Assembly (NCBI RefSeq): GCF_052115445.1
Contig: NZ_JBFRGR010000004.1
Coordinates: 124,001 to 188,000 of the forward strand
Origin: Paenibacillus_E sp052115445
GTDB taxonomy: Bacteria > Bacillota > Bacilli > Paenibacillales > NBRC-103111
Length of the DNA stretch: 64,000 bases
Direction of reading: 5' to 3'
Shown here in pieces: positions 8,330-17,085 of this stretch (the stretch's first letter is position 1; every line of letters starts with the position of its first letter). Position numbers and translations under genes: made by a program. The notes under the pieces were generated by a model. That model had not been told where the DNA came from and did not search any database. It saw only the letters and a list, made by a program, of their open reading frames with translations.

Positions 8330-8391
8330 TAGCTGGAAAATATCCAGTTAAATTCTGCGGATTTCAAGCTTTTAAAGGAATAAATTAGTTA
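8330..8391. repeat. Partial copy of the class A 21-bp palindrome module
   Basis: Positions 8330-8350 hold one intact 21-bp site: TAGCTGGA, five bases, TCCAGTTA. Exactly 51 bases downstream, at 8381, TAAAT is followed directly by TAGTTA, which reads like a second site (TAAATGGA to TGTAGTTA) that has lost about ten central bases. The other two sites of the four-site module seen at 34233, 39776 and 57573 are absent. This looks like a decaying or truncated copy. Confidence 0.6.
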
Positions 8392-8399
8392 AACGTGCT

Positions 8400-8600
8400 T
8401 GTGGGTGGGGAAAGTATGAAAGGAGGAAAGGAGTAGCTTGTTGGAGTAGGAGGTGGATGGGGAGGTGGAAAGTGATGAAATTTTGGGGGGAGTGAGAAGG
8501 GGGAAGTATTAATGAGTAAGAAGTGAGTAATGAGGTAAGAAGTGAGTAATGAGTAATGAAGTAATAAGTAATGTGAAGAGTGAGTAAAAAGTGAGGTTAG
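8400..8600 (+). repeat. Purine-rich low-complexity tract with short direct repeats
   Basis: About 200 bases with almost no C on the plus strand. Positions 8430-8456 hold the reverse complement of the ~41-bp unit arrayed at 20235-20545 (shared CTACTCCAACAAGCTACTC core). Positions 8516-8553 contain GTAAGAAGTGAGTAATGAG twice with a 19-base period, followed by shorter GAGTAATGA variants. No convincing gene lies here; the ORF on the opposite strand is compositionally absurd (Pro/Ser/His/Tyr-rich). Confidence 0.6.
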
Positions 8601-8621
8601 TGCCATTAGATAAAACATTAG

Positions 8622-8639
8622 ATTAACTTAAAAGTTAAT
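8622..8639. promoter_or_regulatory. 18-bp palindrome upstream of the GH2 gene
   Basis: ATTAACTT and AAGTTAAT are perfect inverted arms around AA. It lies just upstream of the -35 element of the promoter at 8653, a position suitable for an activator or repressor. The regulator is unknown. Confidence 0.4.
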
Positions 8640-8652
8640 TGAATAACATGTA

Positions 8653-8681
8653 TTGACTTTATTTTCGGGCGATTGCATAAT
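8653..8681 (+). promoter_or_regulatory. Promoter of the GH2 gene
   Basis: TTGACT and CATAAT are separated by 17 bases, giving a leader of about 60 bases before the GH2 start codon. Confidence 0.6.
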
Positions 8682-8747
8682 GAATTTAGGAATTATTACG
8701 TTATTTAGTTAACTTATATATTATCTAATTGGAGGTTTTCCTTTACA

Positions 8748-10511
8748 ATGAGCAACCAACCGAGAGCTGAATATCCTAGACCGCAATTTGTACGAGATAG
8801 CTGGATTAACTTGAATGGAGAATGGCAGTTCGAGTTCGATGATGCTTCCGTAGGAACGAAACAAAAATGGCATAAAGGTGAAAAAGTGTTCTCGCAGACG
8901 ATTCAAGTGCCGTTTGCTTTTCAAAGTCAATTGAGCGGGATTGGCAGTAATGAATTCCACGATATCGTTTGGTACCGCCGCGAGCTCGAAATTCCGCAGT
9001 CGTTTGCCGGTAAACGAATTCTGCTTCATTTTGGTGCGGTGGATTACCTAGCATCGGTTTGGGTGAACGGTATTCTAGTAGCCACTCACGAAGGTGGTCA
9101 TACGCCATTCCATGCGGATATTACGGAAGCGCTTCAAGCGGGCACGAATATGCTTGTTGTGAAGGCTGTGGATTTTAGCAAAGACGTAACACTCCCTAGA
9201 GGAAAGCAGTATTGGAAAGCGGATTCCGCAAGTATTTTCTATACGAGAACTACAGGGATATGGCAAACGGTTTGGATGGAGGCAGTTTCTGAGAACGCCT
9301 ACTTAGATAAGGTGAAGATGACGCCAGATATTGATGCCAAGCAGATCGAAATCAGCTACGCAATCGAAGGGATCGATGCACATTCGACATCCAAGTACCA
9401 GTTGAAGGTGGCTATATCTTTTAAAGGCGAGCTAGTTTCAGAAGATGTGTATGGGATTAGAAGCGGGACAGGTGCACGGAAGATACGTTTGAATGATTTT
9501 AATGATCATGGGCTTGGCGGATGGTGGACACCAGAGAAACCGAACTTATACGATGTTACTTTTACGCTGCTTGTCGATAATGAGGTTGAGGATGTTGTAG
9601 GAAGTTACTTTGGTATGCGCAAGGTTTCGATCGAGGATGGCAAATTGTGCTTGAATAATCGTCCTTATTTCCTGAAAATGGTGCTGGATCAAGGCTACTT
9701 CCCAGATGGAAACTTAACACCGCCGAGCGACGATGCGATTAAACAAGATGTTGAGCTTACCAAAGCGATGGGGTTCAATGGGGCTCGGAAGCATCAGAAG
9801 CTGGAGGATCCAAGATTCCTCTACTGGTGCGATGTGCTTGGGCTTGTAGTTTGGAGTGAAGCTGCAAATGCCTATGAGTATTCGGATAAATACGTAGGTC
9901 AATTTACGAAAGAATGGATCGCTTCGATGGAGCGGGATTACAATCACCCATCCATTATTGCTTGGGTACCGCTCAATGAAAGCTGGGGTGTCCCGAACAT
10001 TCAAATCGATAAACTGCAGCAGCAGCATGCTTTAACGATGTATCATTTGAGCAAATCGTTGGATCCGATGCGCCCTGTTATCTCGAATGATGGATGGGAG
10101 CTGGTGACGACCGATTTATTCGCCATTCATGACTATGAGTGGAGGGAAGAGGTTCTGAGCGAGCGTTACAGCTCCAAGGAAAAGGCCGTTCATGCGATGC
10201 CGGCGAATCGACGTTTGTTTGTAGAAGGGTTCCCTTATCAAGGTCAGCCGATCCTGGTAACCGAATTTGGCGGAATTGCTTACAAGAAGAGTGAATGGGA
10301 AGGCTGGGGCTACTCCGGTGCAGATAATGACGAAGATTATGAGCAAAAGCTGCGTGCCGTCATTCGTCCACTGTTGAACTCAGGCGTTGTGCAGGGCTAC
10401 TGTTATACGCAATTGACGGATGTTGAACAGGAAATCAATGGGTTGCTAACCTATGATCGCAAGCCGAAAATCCCTGTGGAAATCATCAAAGCGATTAATG
10501 ATCGTAATTAA
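8748..10511 (+). CDS. Family GH2 glycoside hydrolase, intracellular
   Basis: A 587-residue protein with the three-domain GH2 core: jelly-roll (about 1-180, DSWINLNGEWQFEFD), immunoglobulin-like domain (about 185-290), and TIM barrel (about 295-587). The acid/base Glu is in IIAWVPLNESWG (E411) and the nucleophile in ILVTEFGG (E506). It lacks the extra C-terminal domains of LacZ-type enzymes and is closer in size to beta-glucuronidases and small beta-galactosidases. Exact sugar specificity cannot be read from sequence. There is no signal peptide. The leader carries GGAGG eleven bases before the ATG. It is monocistronic, with its own promoter and a strong terminator, and sits beside a sugar ABC importer on the opposite strand. 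Confidence 0.85.
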   Translation: MSNQPRAEYPRPQFVRDSWINLNGEWQFEFDDASVGTKQKWHKGEKVFSQTIQVPFAFQSQLSGIGSNEFHDIVWYRRELEIPQSFAGKRILLHFGAVDYLASVWVNGILVATHEGGHTPFHADITEALQAGTNMLVVKAVDFSKDVTLPRGKQYWKADSASIFYTRTTGIWQTVWMEAVSENAYLDKVKMTPDIDAKQIEISYAIEGIDAHSTSKYQLKVAISFKGELVSEDVYGIRSGTGARKIRLNDFNDHGLGGWWTPEKPNLYDVTFTLLVDNEVEDVVGSYFGMRKVSIEDGKLCLNNRPYFLKMVLDQGYFPDGNLTPPSDDAIKQDVELTKAMGFNGARKHQKLEDPRFLYWCDVLGLVVWSEAANAYEYSDKYVGQFTKEWIASMERDYNHPSIIAWVPLNESWGVPNIQIDKLQQQHALTMYHLSKSLDPMRPVISNDGWELVTTDLFAIHDYEWREEVLSERYSSKEKAVHAMPANRRLFVEGFPYQGQPILVTEFGGIAYKKSEWEGWGYSGADNDEDYEQKLRAVIRPLLNSGVVQGYCYTQLTDVEQEINGLLTYDRKPKIPVEIIKAINDRN

Positions 10512-10513
10512 TT

Positions 10514-10550
10514 AAACAAAGCCGAGGCTATTGCTGCCTCGGCTTTGTTT
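10514..10550 (+). terminator. Terminator of the GH2 gene
   Basis: A perfect 15-bp stem (AAACAAAGCCGAGGC with its complement) around a 7-base loop, with the T-rich end of the stem acting as the tail. Confidence 0.85.
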
Positions 10551-10576
10551 GCCATATAATGTATGTCCAGATTCCA

Positions 10577-10597
10577 AGGCAGACTCTGCGTCTGCCT
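10577..10597. repeat. 21-bp perfect hairpin with 8-5-8 geometry
   Basis: AGGCAGAC and GTCTGCCT are perfect inverted arms around TCTGC, between two convergent terminators. It has the same 8-5-8 layout as the TA-bounded family elsewhere in the window but a different, GC-richer sequence, so the relation is uncertain. No T tract follows. Confidence 0.5.
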
Positions 10598-10631
10598 AAC
10601 CAAGTAAAATATTGAGCCTGTGCCTACGCTC

Positions 10632-10672
10632 AAAAAAAACGCCGTCCCTCCAGTACGGAGCGGACGACGTTT
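10632..10672 (-). terminator. Terminator of the 10680-14243 ABC importer operon
   Basis: On the minus strand AACGTCGTCCGCTCC pairs with GGAGGGACGGCGTT and is followed by a run of eight T residues. Confidence 0.85.
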
Positions 10673-10679
10673 GTGGTAG

Positions 10680-11555
10680 TTACCCTTTGACAGCGCCAAT
10701 CATGACGCCTTTCACGAAATATTTTTGAACGAAAGGATAGAGGATCAGGATTGGTACAGAGGCAACCATGATGGTGGCATACTTGATCGTTTCTCCGATC
10801 TGAAACTGATCAGCCTGATTCGCACCAGCGGACATCATCTCGGTGTTATTCGCGATCAAAATTTCCCTGAGCGTGAGCTGCAGTGGATACAGATCACGAT
10901 CTTTGAGGAAGATGGAAGCGTAGAACCAGCCGTTCCACTTCTCAACCGCATAATACAAGATCATAACGGCGATTACGGGCATGGAGAGCGGGATAATGAT
11001 TTTAAATAAGATGGTGAAATGATTGGCTCCGTCCATTTTGGCCGACTCTTCAAGGCTTTCTGGAACCGCCATAAAGGCTGTACGCATGATTATCAAGTTA
11101 AACGTGTTAACCGCGAAAGGTAGAATTGTCGCCCATAAGGAGTCGATTAAGCCAACGCCTTTCACAACGAGATACATTGGAATAAGTCCGCCGCTGAAAA
11201 ACATCGTGAGAACAACAATGAACATAAATACGTTGTTCCACATCACATTTTTTCGAGAGAGTACATAGGCGCCTAAAGCTGTGACAATCAAGTTAGTGCA
11301 AACACCAAACACAAGGATAAACAACGTATTCCGGTATCCTCTTAGAATAGCAGGATTTTTAAACACACTGTTGTAAGCTTCTAAGCTAAAACCAAGCGGT
11401 CGATACAAGAAGCCTTTATGCGTAAGGAGTTGAGCGCCGTCGCTGATGGAAGAGAAGGCAACATAGATGAGCGGATATAAGGTTAACAAGACTAATACAA
11501 GTAAAAGAATATGGTTAATGGTGATGAATGCTCTGTCTGAAAAACTGATTTTCAT
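10680..11555 (-). CDS. Sugar ABC transporter permease, LplC/YtcP type
   Basis: A 291-residue inner-membrane permease of the carbohydrate uptake-1 class, with six predicted membrane segments and the EAA loop that contacts the ATPase (LEESAKMDGANHFTILFKIIIPL). The C terminus FVKGVMIGAVKG is typical of the second permease of LplABC systems. It is the last gene of the operon (binding protein, permease, permease), 15 bases after the previous gene. As usual for this class no ATPase gene is present; a shared MsmX-type ATPase elsewhere probably energises it. The substrate is likely an oligosaccharide, but unknown. Confidence 0.9.
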   Translation of the reverse strand: MKISFSDRAFITINHILLLVLVLLTLYPLIYVAFSSISDGAQLLTHKGFLYRPLGFSLEAYNSVFKNPAILRGYRNTLFILVFGVCTNLIVTALGAYVLSRKNVMWNNVFMFIVVLTMFFSGGLIPMYLVVKGVGLIDSLWATILPFAVNTFNLIIMRTAFMAVPESLEESAKMDGANHFTILFKIIIPLSMPVIAVMILYYAVEKWNGWFYASIFLKDRDLYPLQLTLREILIANNTEMMSAGANQADQFQIGETIKYATIMVASVPILILYPFVQKYFVKGVMIGAVKG

Positions 11556-11570
11556 CCTAGTTCCTCCTTC

Positions 11571-12500
11571 TTACCATAAGCTGTTTTCGCTGAATCGTTT
11601 ACTTAGTTTATTGGCTGTAATGAGCAGCGCTAAATTGATGACGGAATTGAATAGACCAACCGAGGCAGAGAAGCTCCAACCAAATTCGAGCAAACCTTTC
11701 CGATACACGAAGGAGGAGATGACATCGGCTGTATCGTAGGTGCTTGGATTATAGAGCAGGATGATTTTCTCGAAGCCGACGTTTAATAAATTCCCCATAC
11801 GAAGAATGAACATAATCGAAATGGTTGGGAGAATGCCTGGTAAGGTGATATGCCAAATCGACTTGAGTCGGGAGGCGCCATCCATTTTGGCCGCTTCGTA
11901 CTGCTCCTGATCGATGCTCATTAGCGCAGCTAGATAAATGATTGACTCCCAGCCGATTTTTTGCCAAATTTCCGATAAGATATATATGGTTCGAAACAGC
12001 TCCGGCTTTTGCAGCATCGCTGTATCATTCACACCAAAATGAGTCAGAAACGTATTCACTAAGCCGCCATTGTTGGTAAAATCTTTAATCATTCCCGCGA
12101 TGACGATCAGTGAGATAAAGTACGGCATATAAGTAACCGTTTGCACAAAGCGCTGAAACTTCTTGTTCGTCAATTCGTTGATCAAAATTGCCAGAATAAT
12201 GGGGGCAGGGAATTCAAAACAAATGGAATAGGTAGAAATTAAGATCGTATTTTTGAGGATACGCCAGAAGTAGTAGCTGGTAAAGAAATCATGGAAGTTT
12301 TGAAATCCAATCCAGGGACTTCCTAGAATCCCTTTGATCGGGCTGTACTCTTTGAAAGCAATGATGGCTCCATACATCGGCGCATAATGGAAAGTAAAGT
12401 AGTAAGCCAGAACGGGAACCATCATCAAGTATAAATATTTATTTAAAAGAAAATCGCGTTTAAAGCGAACGGGAAAGCTAGCCTCCGCTGGTTTACGCAT
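11571..12500 (-). CDS. Sugar ABC transporter permease, LplB type
   Basis: A 309-residue membrane permease. It starts with a cytoplasmic tail and LNKYLYLMMVPVLAYYFTFHYAPMYG, the typical LplB first membrane segment, and has the EAA loop QYEAAKMDGASRLKSIWHITLPG. It is the middle gene of the operon and pairs with the LplC-type permease to form the membrane channel. AAAGGAGAG lies six bases before the start. Between it and the binding-protein gene is a GC-rich hairpin that probably limits read-through or protects the upstream message. Confidence 0.9.
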   Translation of the reverse strand: MRKPAEASFPVRFKRDFLLNKYLYLMMVPVLAYYFTFHYAPMYGAIIAFKEYSPIKGILGSPWIGFQNFHDFFTSYYFWRILKNTILISTYSICFEFPAPIILAILINELTNKKFQRFVQTVTYMPYFISLIVIAGMIKDFTNNGGLVNTFLTHFGVNDTAMLQKPELFRTIYILSEIWQKIGWESIIYLAALMSIDQEQYEAAKMDGASRLKSIWHITLPGILPTISIMFILRMGNLLNVGFEKIILLYNPSTYDTADVISSFVYRKGLLEFGWSFSASVGLFNSVINLALLITANKLSKRFSENSLW

Positions 12501-12532
12501 AATATCTCTCCTTTCGCCGCAGAAATTAAAGG

Positions 12533-12568
12533 CATGGAGGGAGGAGGTGTTACTCCCCGCCCCCCATG
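12533..12568 (-). other. Intercistronic hairpin between binding-protein and permease genes
   Basis: On the minus strand CATGG-GGGG-CGGGGAG pairs imperfectly with CTCC-TCCC-TCCATG around TAACAC. No T tract follows. Such hairpins commonly lie after the binding-protein gene of ABC importer operons and raise its mRNA level over the permease genes. Confidence 0.55.
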
Positions 12569-12575
12569 GAACACA

Positions 12576-14243
12576 TTATCTTTTGTTGTAACGATCCAGG
12601 GAAGCTTTCTTAATTTCAATCGCGCGGCTTAATTTAACATTATTGAATTTCTCTACATACTTCTCGAAGCTGTCGACAGGCTCTGTTCCCAAAATGATTT
12701 TCAACGTCATCTCATCCACAAGTGTGTTAAGATCTGTCATGATTTTAGCAAGCTCTGTGCTTTCTTCTGGTGTAGCTGTGATAGGTGGCAATTTGTGCTT
12801 ATCTACATTAGTTTTGGACCAGGTGGATACCGCATCACGTTGTGTTTGCATAGCCAAATATTGCTCAATGTAACGTTTGTCTTGAACAAATGGACCGTTG
12901 TAGTTACCGCGGATATACAGGGACAATGCTTGTGCAGGAGCCAGTTTATCCGGATTGTTCATTACTAAATCCGTGTACTTCGGATAGTTGTTTTCCATTT
13001 TGTAGGAAGTACCTTCAGTTCCGAAATTGAAATACATATGACCTGCTTCGGAGTAGCCATAGTCGAGCATCTTAGCTGCCAATTCGATATTTTTGGAGGA
13101 AGCTGTAATCGCAACAGATCCACCTGGCGCATTCGCAGGGTCTTTTTGACCGTAGAATGGAACGTCGCCTTTCTTGAGTACAGGATATGGAGCGCCAATG
13201 AGTACGCCTTTAGGGTCTTTTGCAGTAATGAGTGGCTGCCATTTGCCGATACCGCCGCCTGCATTTTGAACAGTTACACCAGTCGCACCAGAAGCGATGT
13301 TCGCATCCAAAGCTTTGCCGTCAGCTGTTGCAAAGTTTTTGTCAATTAAACCTTCTGCATACCATTTGTGAAAGGTTGCCAGATAGTCTTTGAAACCTTT
13401 TTCAGCTGGACCGAATTTAATAGCTCCATTATCATCAATATAGAAATCACGAACGACATTGAAAGCTTCAGCAAAGGCACCGTTGCCTGATTCTTGGAAA
13501 GGTCTAGGAACACTGACGACGGAGAAAGGTGCTGTTGCGCCTTTTTTCTCTTTGAATGCCTTGAGCGTTGTGTACCAATCGTCGATGGTTTCTGGAACAG
13601 GAAGTCCAAGCTCATCTAACCAATCTTTTCGAACAATTGGTCCTTGGAAGACACGCAGATAATCGTCGCCGCGAATGAAAGGGAACACATAGTAGCTGCC
13701 GTTATCTGTTTTGACTTGCTTATCCACTTCTGGATGCTCTTTCAGATATTTCTTCAAATTCGGGGCAAATTTATCGATCGTATCATTCAATTTTAAGATA
13801 TATCCGTCTTTAATGGCTTTTTCAGGCCCACCTGGGAAATCTCCTTGCCAGTTATATTCGATCATATCCGGCAGATCACCAGTTGCTAACAAGACGTTAA
13901 GTGATTGTGTCGTTTGGTTCGTTGGCGGTGCAGTGAATTTTAAAGGTACACCCGTGACTTTTTGCCAATTCTGAAAGAAAGGAATGTCGGCATGCGTAGC
14001 TTTTACCCCAGTTACGTTACCTGGCAGTTCACCCCAATAGGTTAAGGTTTTGTCCGATTTGAGAGGATAAGTAACAGCTGCTCCACTTGGCGTTGTTGTC
14101 GTAGCCGTTGATGCACCGGGGGAAGCTGCTGGACTTGGACTGCTTGTGCTTGTTGATGAATTAGATGAACAGGCAACAACTAAGCTTCCCATTAAAGATG
14201 TGGTAATCAACATGGTGAACATCTTTTTACTGTTTCTTTTCAT
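12576..14243 (-). CDS. Sugar ABC transporter solute-binding lipoprotein, LplA type
   Basis: A 555-residue lipoprotein: signal peptide with lipobox SLVVAC, then a Ser/Thr/Pro-rich spacer and a large two-lobed binding domain of the LplA/YtcQ class (long version of cluster B binding proteins). It captures a sugar, probably an oligosaccharide, outside the cell and hands it to the two permeases encoded downstream. AGGAGG lies seven bases upstream of the ATG. A cre-like site lies about 165 bases upstream. The adjacent membrane-bound AraC regulator encoded on the same strand is the likely controller. Substrate not determinable from sequence. Confidence 0.9.
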   Translation of the reverse strand: MKRNSKKMFTMLITTSLMGSLVVACSSNSSTSTSSPSPAASPGASTATTTTPSGAAVTYPLKSDKTLTYWGELPGNVTGVKATHADIPFFQNWQKVTGVPLKFTAPPTNQTTQSLNVLLATGDLPDMIEYNWQGDFPGGPEKAIKDGYILKLNDTIDKFAPNLKKYLKEHPEVDKQVKTDNGSYYVFPFIRGDDYLRVFQGPIVRKDWLDELGLPVPETIDDWYTTLKAFKEKKGATAPFSVVSVPRPFQESGNGAFAEAFNVVRDFYIDDNGAIKFGPAEKGFKDYLATFHKWYAEGLIDKNFATADGKALDANIASGATGVTVQNAGGGIGKWQPLITAKDPKGVLIGAPYPVLKKGDVPFYGQKDPANAPGGSVAITASSKNIELAAKMLDYGYSEAGHMYFNFGTEGTSYKMENNYPKYTDLVMNNPDKLAPAQALSLYIRGNYNGPFVQDKRYIEQYLAMQTQRDAVSTWSKTNVDKHKLPPITATPEESTELAKIMTDLNTLVDEMTLKIILGTEPVDSFEKYVEKFNNVKLSRAIEIKKASLDRYNKR

Positions 14244-14406
14244 GAAATGACCTCCTAAATTTTTTTCGCCAGAAAAACTGGCTTCGAAAGGGGTGCTGAG
14301 TTTTTCGCCTGAAAATAAGGCTGGCTCGTGAGACTGACTAAAGAACTCGCCTCAAATGCTAGCTTTTGGAAGTCTAGCAACAAGGTGTCTGTGCTATCCT
14401 AATATA

Positions 14407-14420
14407 TGACAACGCTTACA
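14407..14420. promoter_or_regulatory. Candidate CcpA-binding cre site
   Basis: TGACAACGCTTACA matches every fixed position of the cre consensus TGWNANCGNTNWCA. It lies in the 348-base gap upstream of the importer operon, so carbon catabolite control of that operon is plausible. The rest of the gap holds two small GCC-to-GGC hairpins (14265-14325) and an AT-rich stretch, with no gene. Confidence 0.5.
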
Positions 14421-14551
14421 AAATAAATATCTTTAAAATCTCCAAATGCATATCGATAATTACTGAAATGCTCTACAAAATATCCAATTCCTTCGTGAAA
14501 ATAGACAATTTGGGGTGATTTCTCTCATTTTTGAGGATGAAACAAGCCAAT

Positions 14552-14584
14552 TAAAAGCAAAAGGGGCAGCTTGCAGCCACCCCT
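14552..14584 (-). terminator. Terminator of the membrane AraC regulator gene
   Basis: On the minus strand GGGGTGGCT pairs with AGCTGCCCC around GCA and is followed by TTTTGCTTTT. Confidence 0.75.
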
Positions 14585-14591
14585 CAATGCC

Positions 14592-16961
14592 TTATTTTTC
14601 AAGCATTTCCTTATATTTTCCTGGTGTAATACCTTCTACTTTTTTGAATACACGGATAAAAGCGTTAATATCATTGAAGCCTACTCCGTAAGCTGCATCC
14701 CCAACGGATTGTTCATTCCCTTTGAGTAGCTGTTTAGACTTCTCAACCCTCACTTTATTAATCCGATCAAGCAATCCTTCGCCAACGTAGTCCTTGAAAA
14801 GCTTTGATAAATAAGTGGCTTTCCGATCAAAATGATTGCCGATCATCGTCACATTCAAATTGACATCGGTATAATTATGCTCAATGTACGAATTAACTTG
14901 CTCGACAAGCTGCTGCAGCGCTTTCTGTTTGGTCAGCGAGTTCGCATGCACGCGTTTGGCTGCTGTAAAAGCGCAGATTTGAGCGAACATGTCCCCTATC
15001 TGCAGTTCCATATCTTGCACGGTTTTGGTGTTCAGCAGACGATCAAGCTGCTTAGGATTGCGGATGAAGAAGCTTTCCTGGATGCCTCCGGTATCGTTAA
15101 TGCTTTTCATGATCGTGGTGACAATACCTAGCATAAGACATTTGGTCAGGGAAACGGAAATGCCAGCGCCTTCGAAGTTTTTCTGGATAATCTCACTAAG
15201 TAATTGTCTTGCTTCTGTAAGTTCCCCGAATTTCAAAGCATTAAGCAGCTGCTGTTCGACCTGCATGGGATAATAATAGCCAGTAGGATTATCACAATGT
15301 GTAGGTGTATGGAGGTCATTGTAAGCAAGGATTTCGTGACCACCCATGACAAGTTTGTAAGTCATTGCGTCGAGCGCCTCCAAGAATGCTTGCGGCACAG
15401 ATGCGATGTGCGGATAAATGCTACTGATCGCAATCGTCAGATGAATATCGTAAGTGGAAGCAAGGAACGTTTGCGCCTCATCTGCGATTCGAATTAATTC
15501 TTCTTTGGAGCTCTCGCCATAGTCCACCGACAAATTGACTAAACAGGCCAGCGTATCATCTATTTCGGCAGCATAGCCGCGGTGGCGTTGCGCTACTAAT
15601 TCCTCCACCACATTGCTTACAATGAATCGAAGCAGTTTCCACTTCTCTTCATCTGATGTGTGCGTAATTCGTTCAAAAAAAGCCTCACTTTTATCGACAA
15701 CGAATAGCATGACAGCAAATTCTTTACGGTCCAGCTTCATATCGAATGTAGTTAGCGCCTCGGCAATAGGTATTTTCCCATCAAGCTTGCCCCGCAATAA
15801 CTTTTCTACGAAATGAGACCGAACGATATGTCGAGACTGCTCGACTTTGCTTTTGAAATCAGCCATCTCGATTAACGTACTGTCCAAGGCTTCTTGAATG
15901 AAGAGAAATTCATTGTACTTTTTACCGGAATCCGGAATTTGTTTCTTAGAAAACGCATGAACCAAACGACGAACAGGATTGTAATTTCTACGTAAGAAAA
16001 AGAAGGTTAAAATTCCGCCGCCCAGTAGACTGATCAGCATGCTTAAATAGGTCAAATTACGAACATGCGAGGCCTTTTGCCAATACGTTTGACTAGGCAC
16101 GATGGAGATGTATTTTAGCTTGGAGCGCGGCGATTGAATAGTAAAGACTTCATATTCCTCACCATCATTGCTTTTAAAATAAAAGTTCTTCCCATTATCC
16201 AAGTCCCCATAAGGAAAATCGACAGGCATCGTACTGGAGGAGTTAGCAGCGAGAACTTGATTCTGTTCATTTAGTATGAGCACATGACCATTATTGAAGA
16301 TCTCCATGTTCTGAATGGCGCCGAGAATACGCATTTGATCAACCATGATCACATTGGTGGCAGTAGGCTGATCGTGTTCCATTGGATATGTACTCACATA
16401 GGCGACTGTTTTCCGTAAGATATTATCGTCACCAATACGATACATAGGGATAAATCCTTTGAAATTGCTGCGCGTCATAATCGATTGCCAGGAAGTGAAG
16501 GGGAAATTATCGCTCATATGCAGGGTTTGGTAGGCAAAAGTGCTTGATCGAACAGTGGTTGGTAATATGACAGATTGATCTTTATTGAAATAAATATAAA
16601 AATTATCAATTAAGGGATAAGAGGTTTTGTAAATAGATAAGCTCTTTGCAATCTGATACATATCATAGGGTTTATCTTTGGGGAAGGTTTCATATTTGTT
16701 GGAATAGAGCATCTCTTGAATGTTCACATTCCATGTGATCTCAAAATTGAGCTGTTCCATGGCTTTGAATTGGTTGTCCATTACTTCCCGGACTTGCTTC
16801 AGCAAGGAGTCATTCGCTTGTTGAATTTCTTCCTTCAGTGTTCGGTTGGATTCCACATACAATAATAAGCCAACCACTACGGGGAGCAGCAGAATGACGA
16901 TATAGGAGATTAACCACGTTAAGACGATGCTCTGTCCATTAAAAATGATTTTATTTCGCAT
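14592..16961 (-). CDS. Membrane-anchored AraC-family regulator with extracytoplasmic sensor
   Basis: The ATG at 16961 follows AGGAGG by eight bases and is preferred to the ATG at 16988. The 789-residue product has a membrane segment near the N terminus (about 10-33), an extracytoplasmic domain of some 240 residues with a Cache-like pattern, a second membrane segment (about 290-312, followed by RRNYNPVRRLV), a cytoplasmic linker, and a C-terminal pair of AraC helix-turn-helix motifs (MIGNHFDRKATYLSKLFK and VGDAAYGVGFNDINAFIRVFKK). This one-component design senses an external ligand and acts on DNA directly. It is encoded immediately upstream, on the same strand, of an ABC importer operon, its probable target. 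Confident in architecture; ligand unknown. Confidence 0.85.
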   Translation of the reverse strand: MRNKIIFNGQSIVLTWLISYIVILLLPVVVGLLLYVESNRTLKEEIQQANDSLLKQVREVMDNQFKAMEQLNFEITWNVNIQEMLYSNKYETFPKDKPYDMYQIAKSLSIYKTSYPLIDNFYIYFNKDQSVILPTTVRSSTFAYQTLHMSDNFPFTSWQSIMTRSNFKGFIPMYRIGDDNILRKTVAYVSTYPMEHDQPTATNVIMVDQMRILGAIQNMEIFNNGHVLILNEQNQVLAANSSSTMPVDFPYGDLDNGKNFYFKSNDGEEYEVFTIQSPRSKLKYISIVPSQTYWQKASHVRNLTYLSMLISLLGGGILTFFFLRRNYNPVRRLVHAFSKKQIPDSGKKYNEFLFIQEALDSTLIEMADFKSKVEQSRHIVRSHFVEKLLRGKLDGKIPIAEALTTFDMKLDRKEFAVMLFVVDKSEAFFERITHTSDEEKWKLLRFIVSNVVEELVAQRHRGYAAEIDDTLACLVNLSVDYGESSKEELIRIADEAQTFLASTYDIHLTIAISSIYPHIASVPQAFLEALDAMTYKLVMGGHEILAYNDLHTPTHCDNPTGYYYPMQVEQQLLNALKFGELTEARQLLSEIIQKNFEGAGISVSLTKCLMLGIVTTIMKSINDTGGIQESFFIRNPKQLDRLLNTKTVQDMELQIGDMFAQICAFTAAKRVHANSLTKQKALQQLVEQVNSYIEHNYTDVNLNVTMIGNHFDRKATYLSKLFKDYVGEGLLDRINKVRVEKSKQLLKGNEQSVGDAAYGVGFNDINAFIRVFKKVEGITPGKYKEMLEK

Positions 16962-17036
16962 AGGCAGGGCCTCCTGACATTGAGTCATTCGATTGAAGTT
17001 TTGTAAACAATGAATGCGCTCTCATTCTATTGTATT

Positions 17037-17078
17037 TCCTTTCCTCCGTCTACGTCAACGAGGGAAAGGAGCTTTTTT
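17037..17078. terminator. Terminator-like hairpin between MFS and AraC genes
   Basis: TCCTTTCC-TCCGT and ACGAGG-GAAAGGA pair over about 12 bp. The T run (six) follows on the plus strand, although both flanking genes read on the minus strand, so its role as a terminator for the MFS gene is uncertain. Confidence 0.4.
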
Positions 17079-17085
17079 AGGTGGT

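Noticed and set aside
8385..8618. ORF on the minus strand through the purine-rich tract
   Set aside because: Its translation is a low-complexity Pro/Ser/His/Tyr/Leu mixture produced by composition, with no Shine-Dalgarno or family resemblance.
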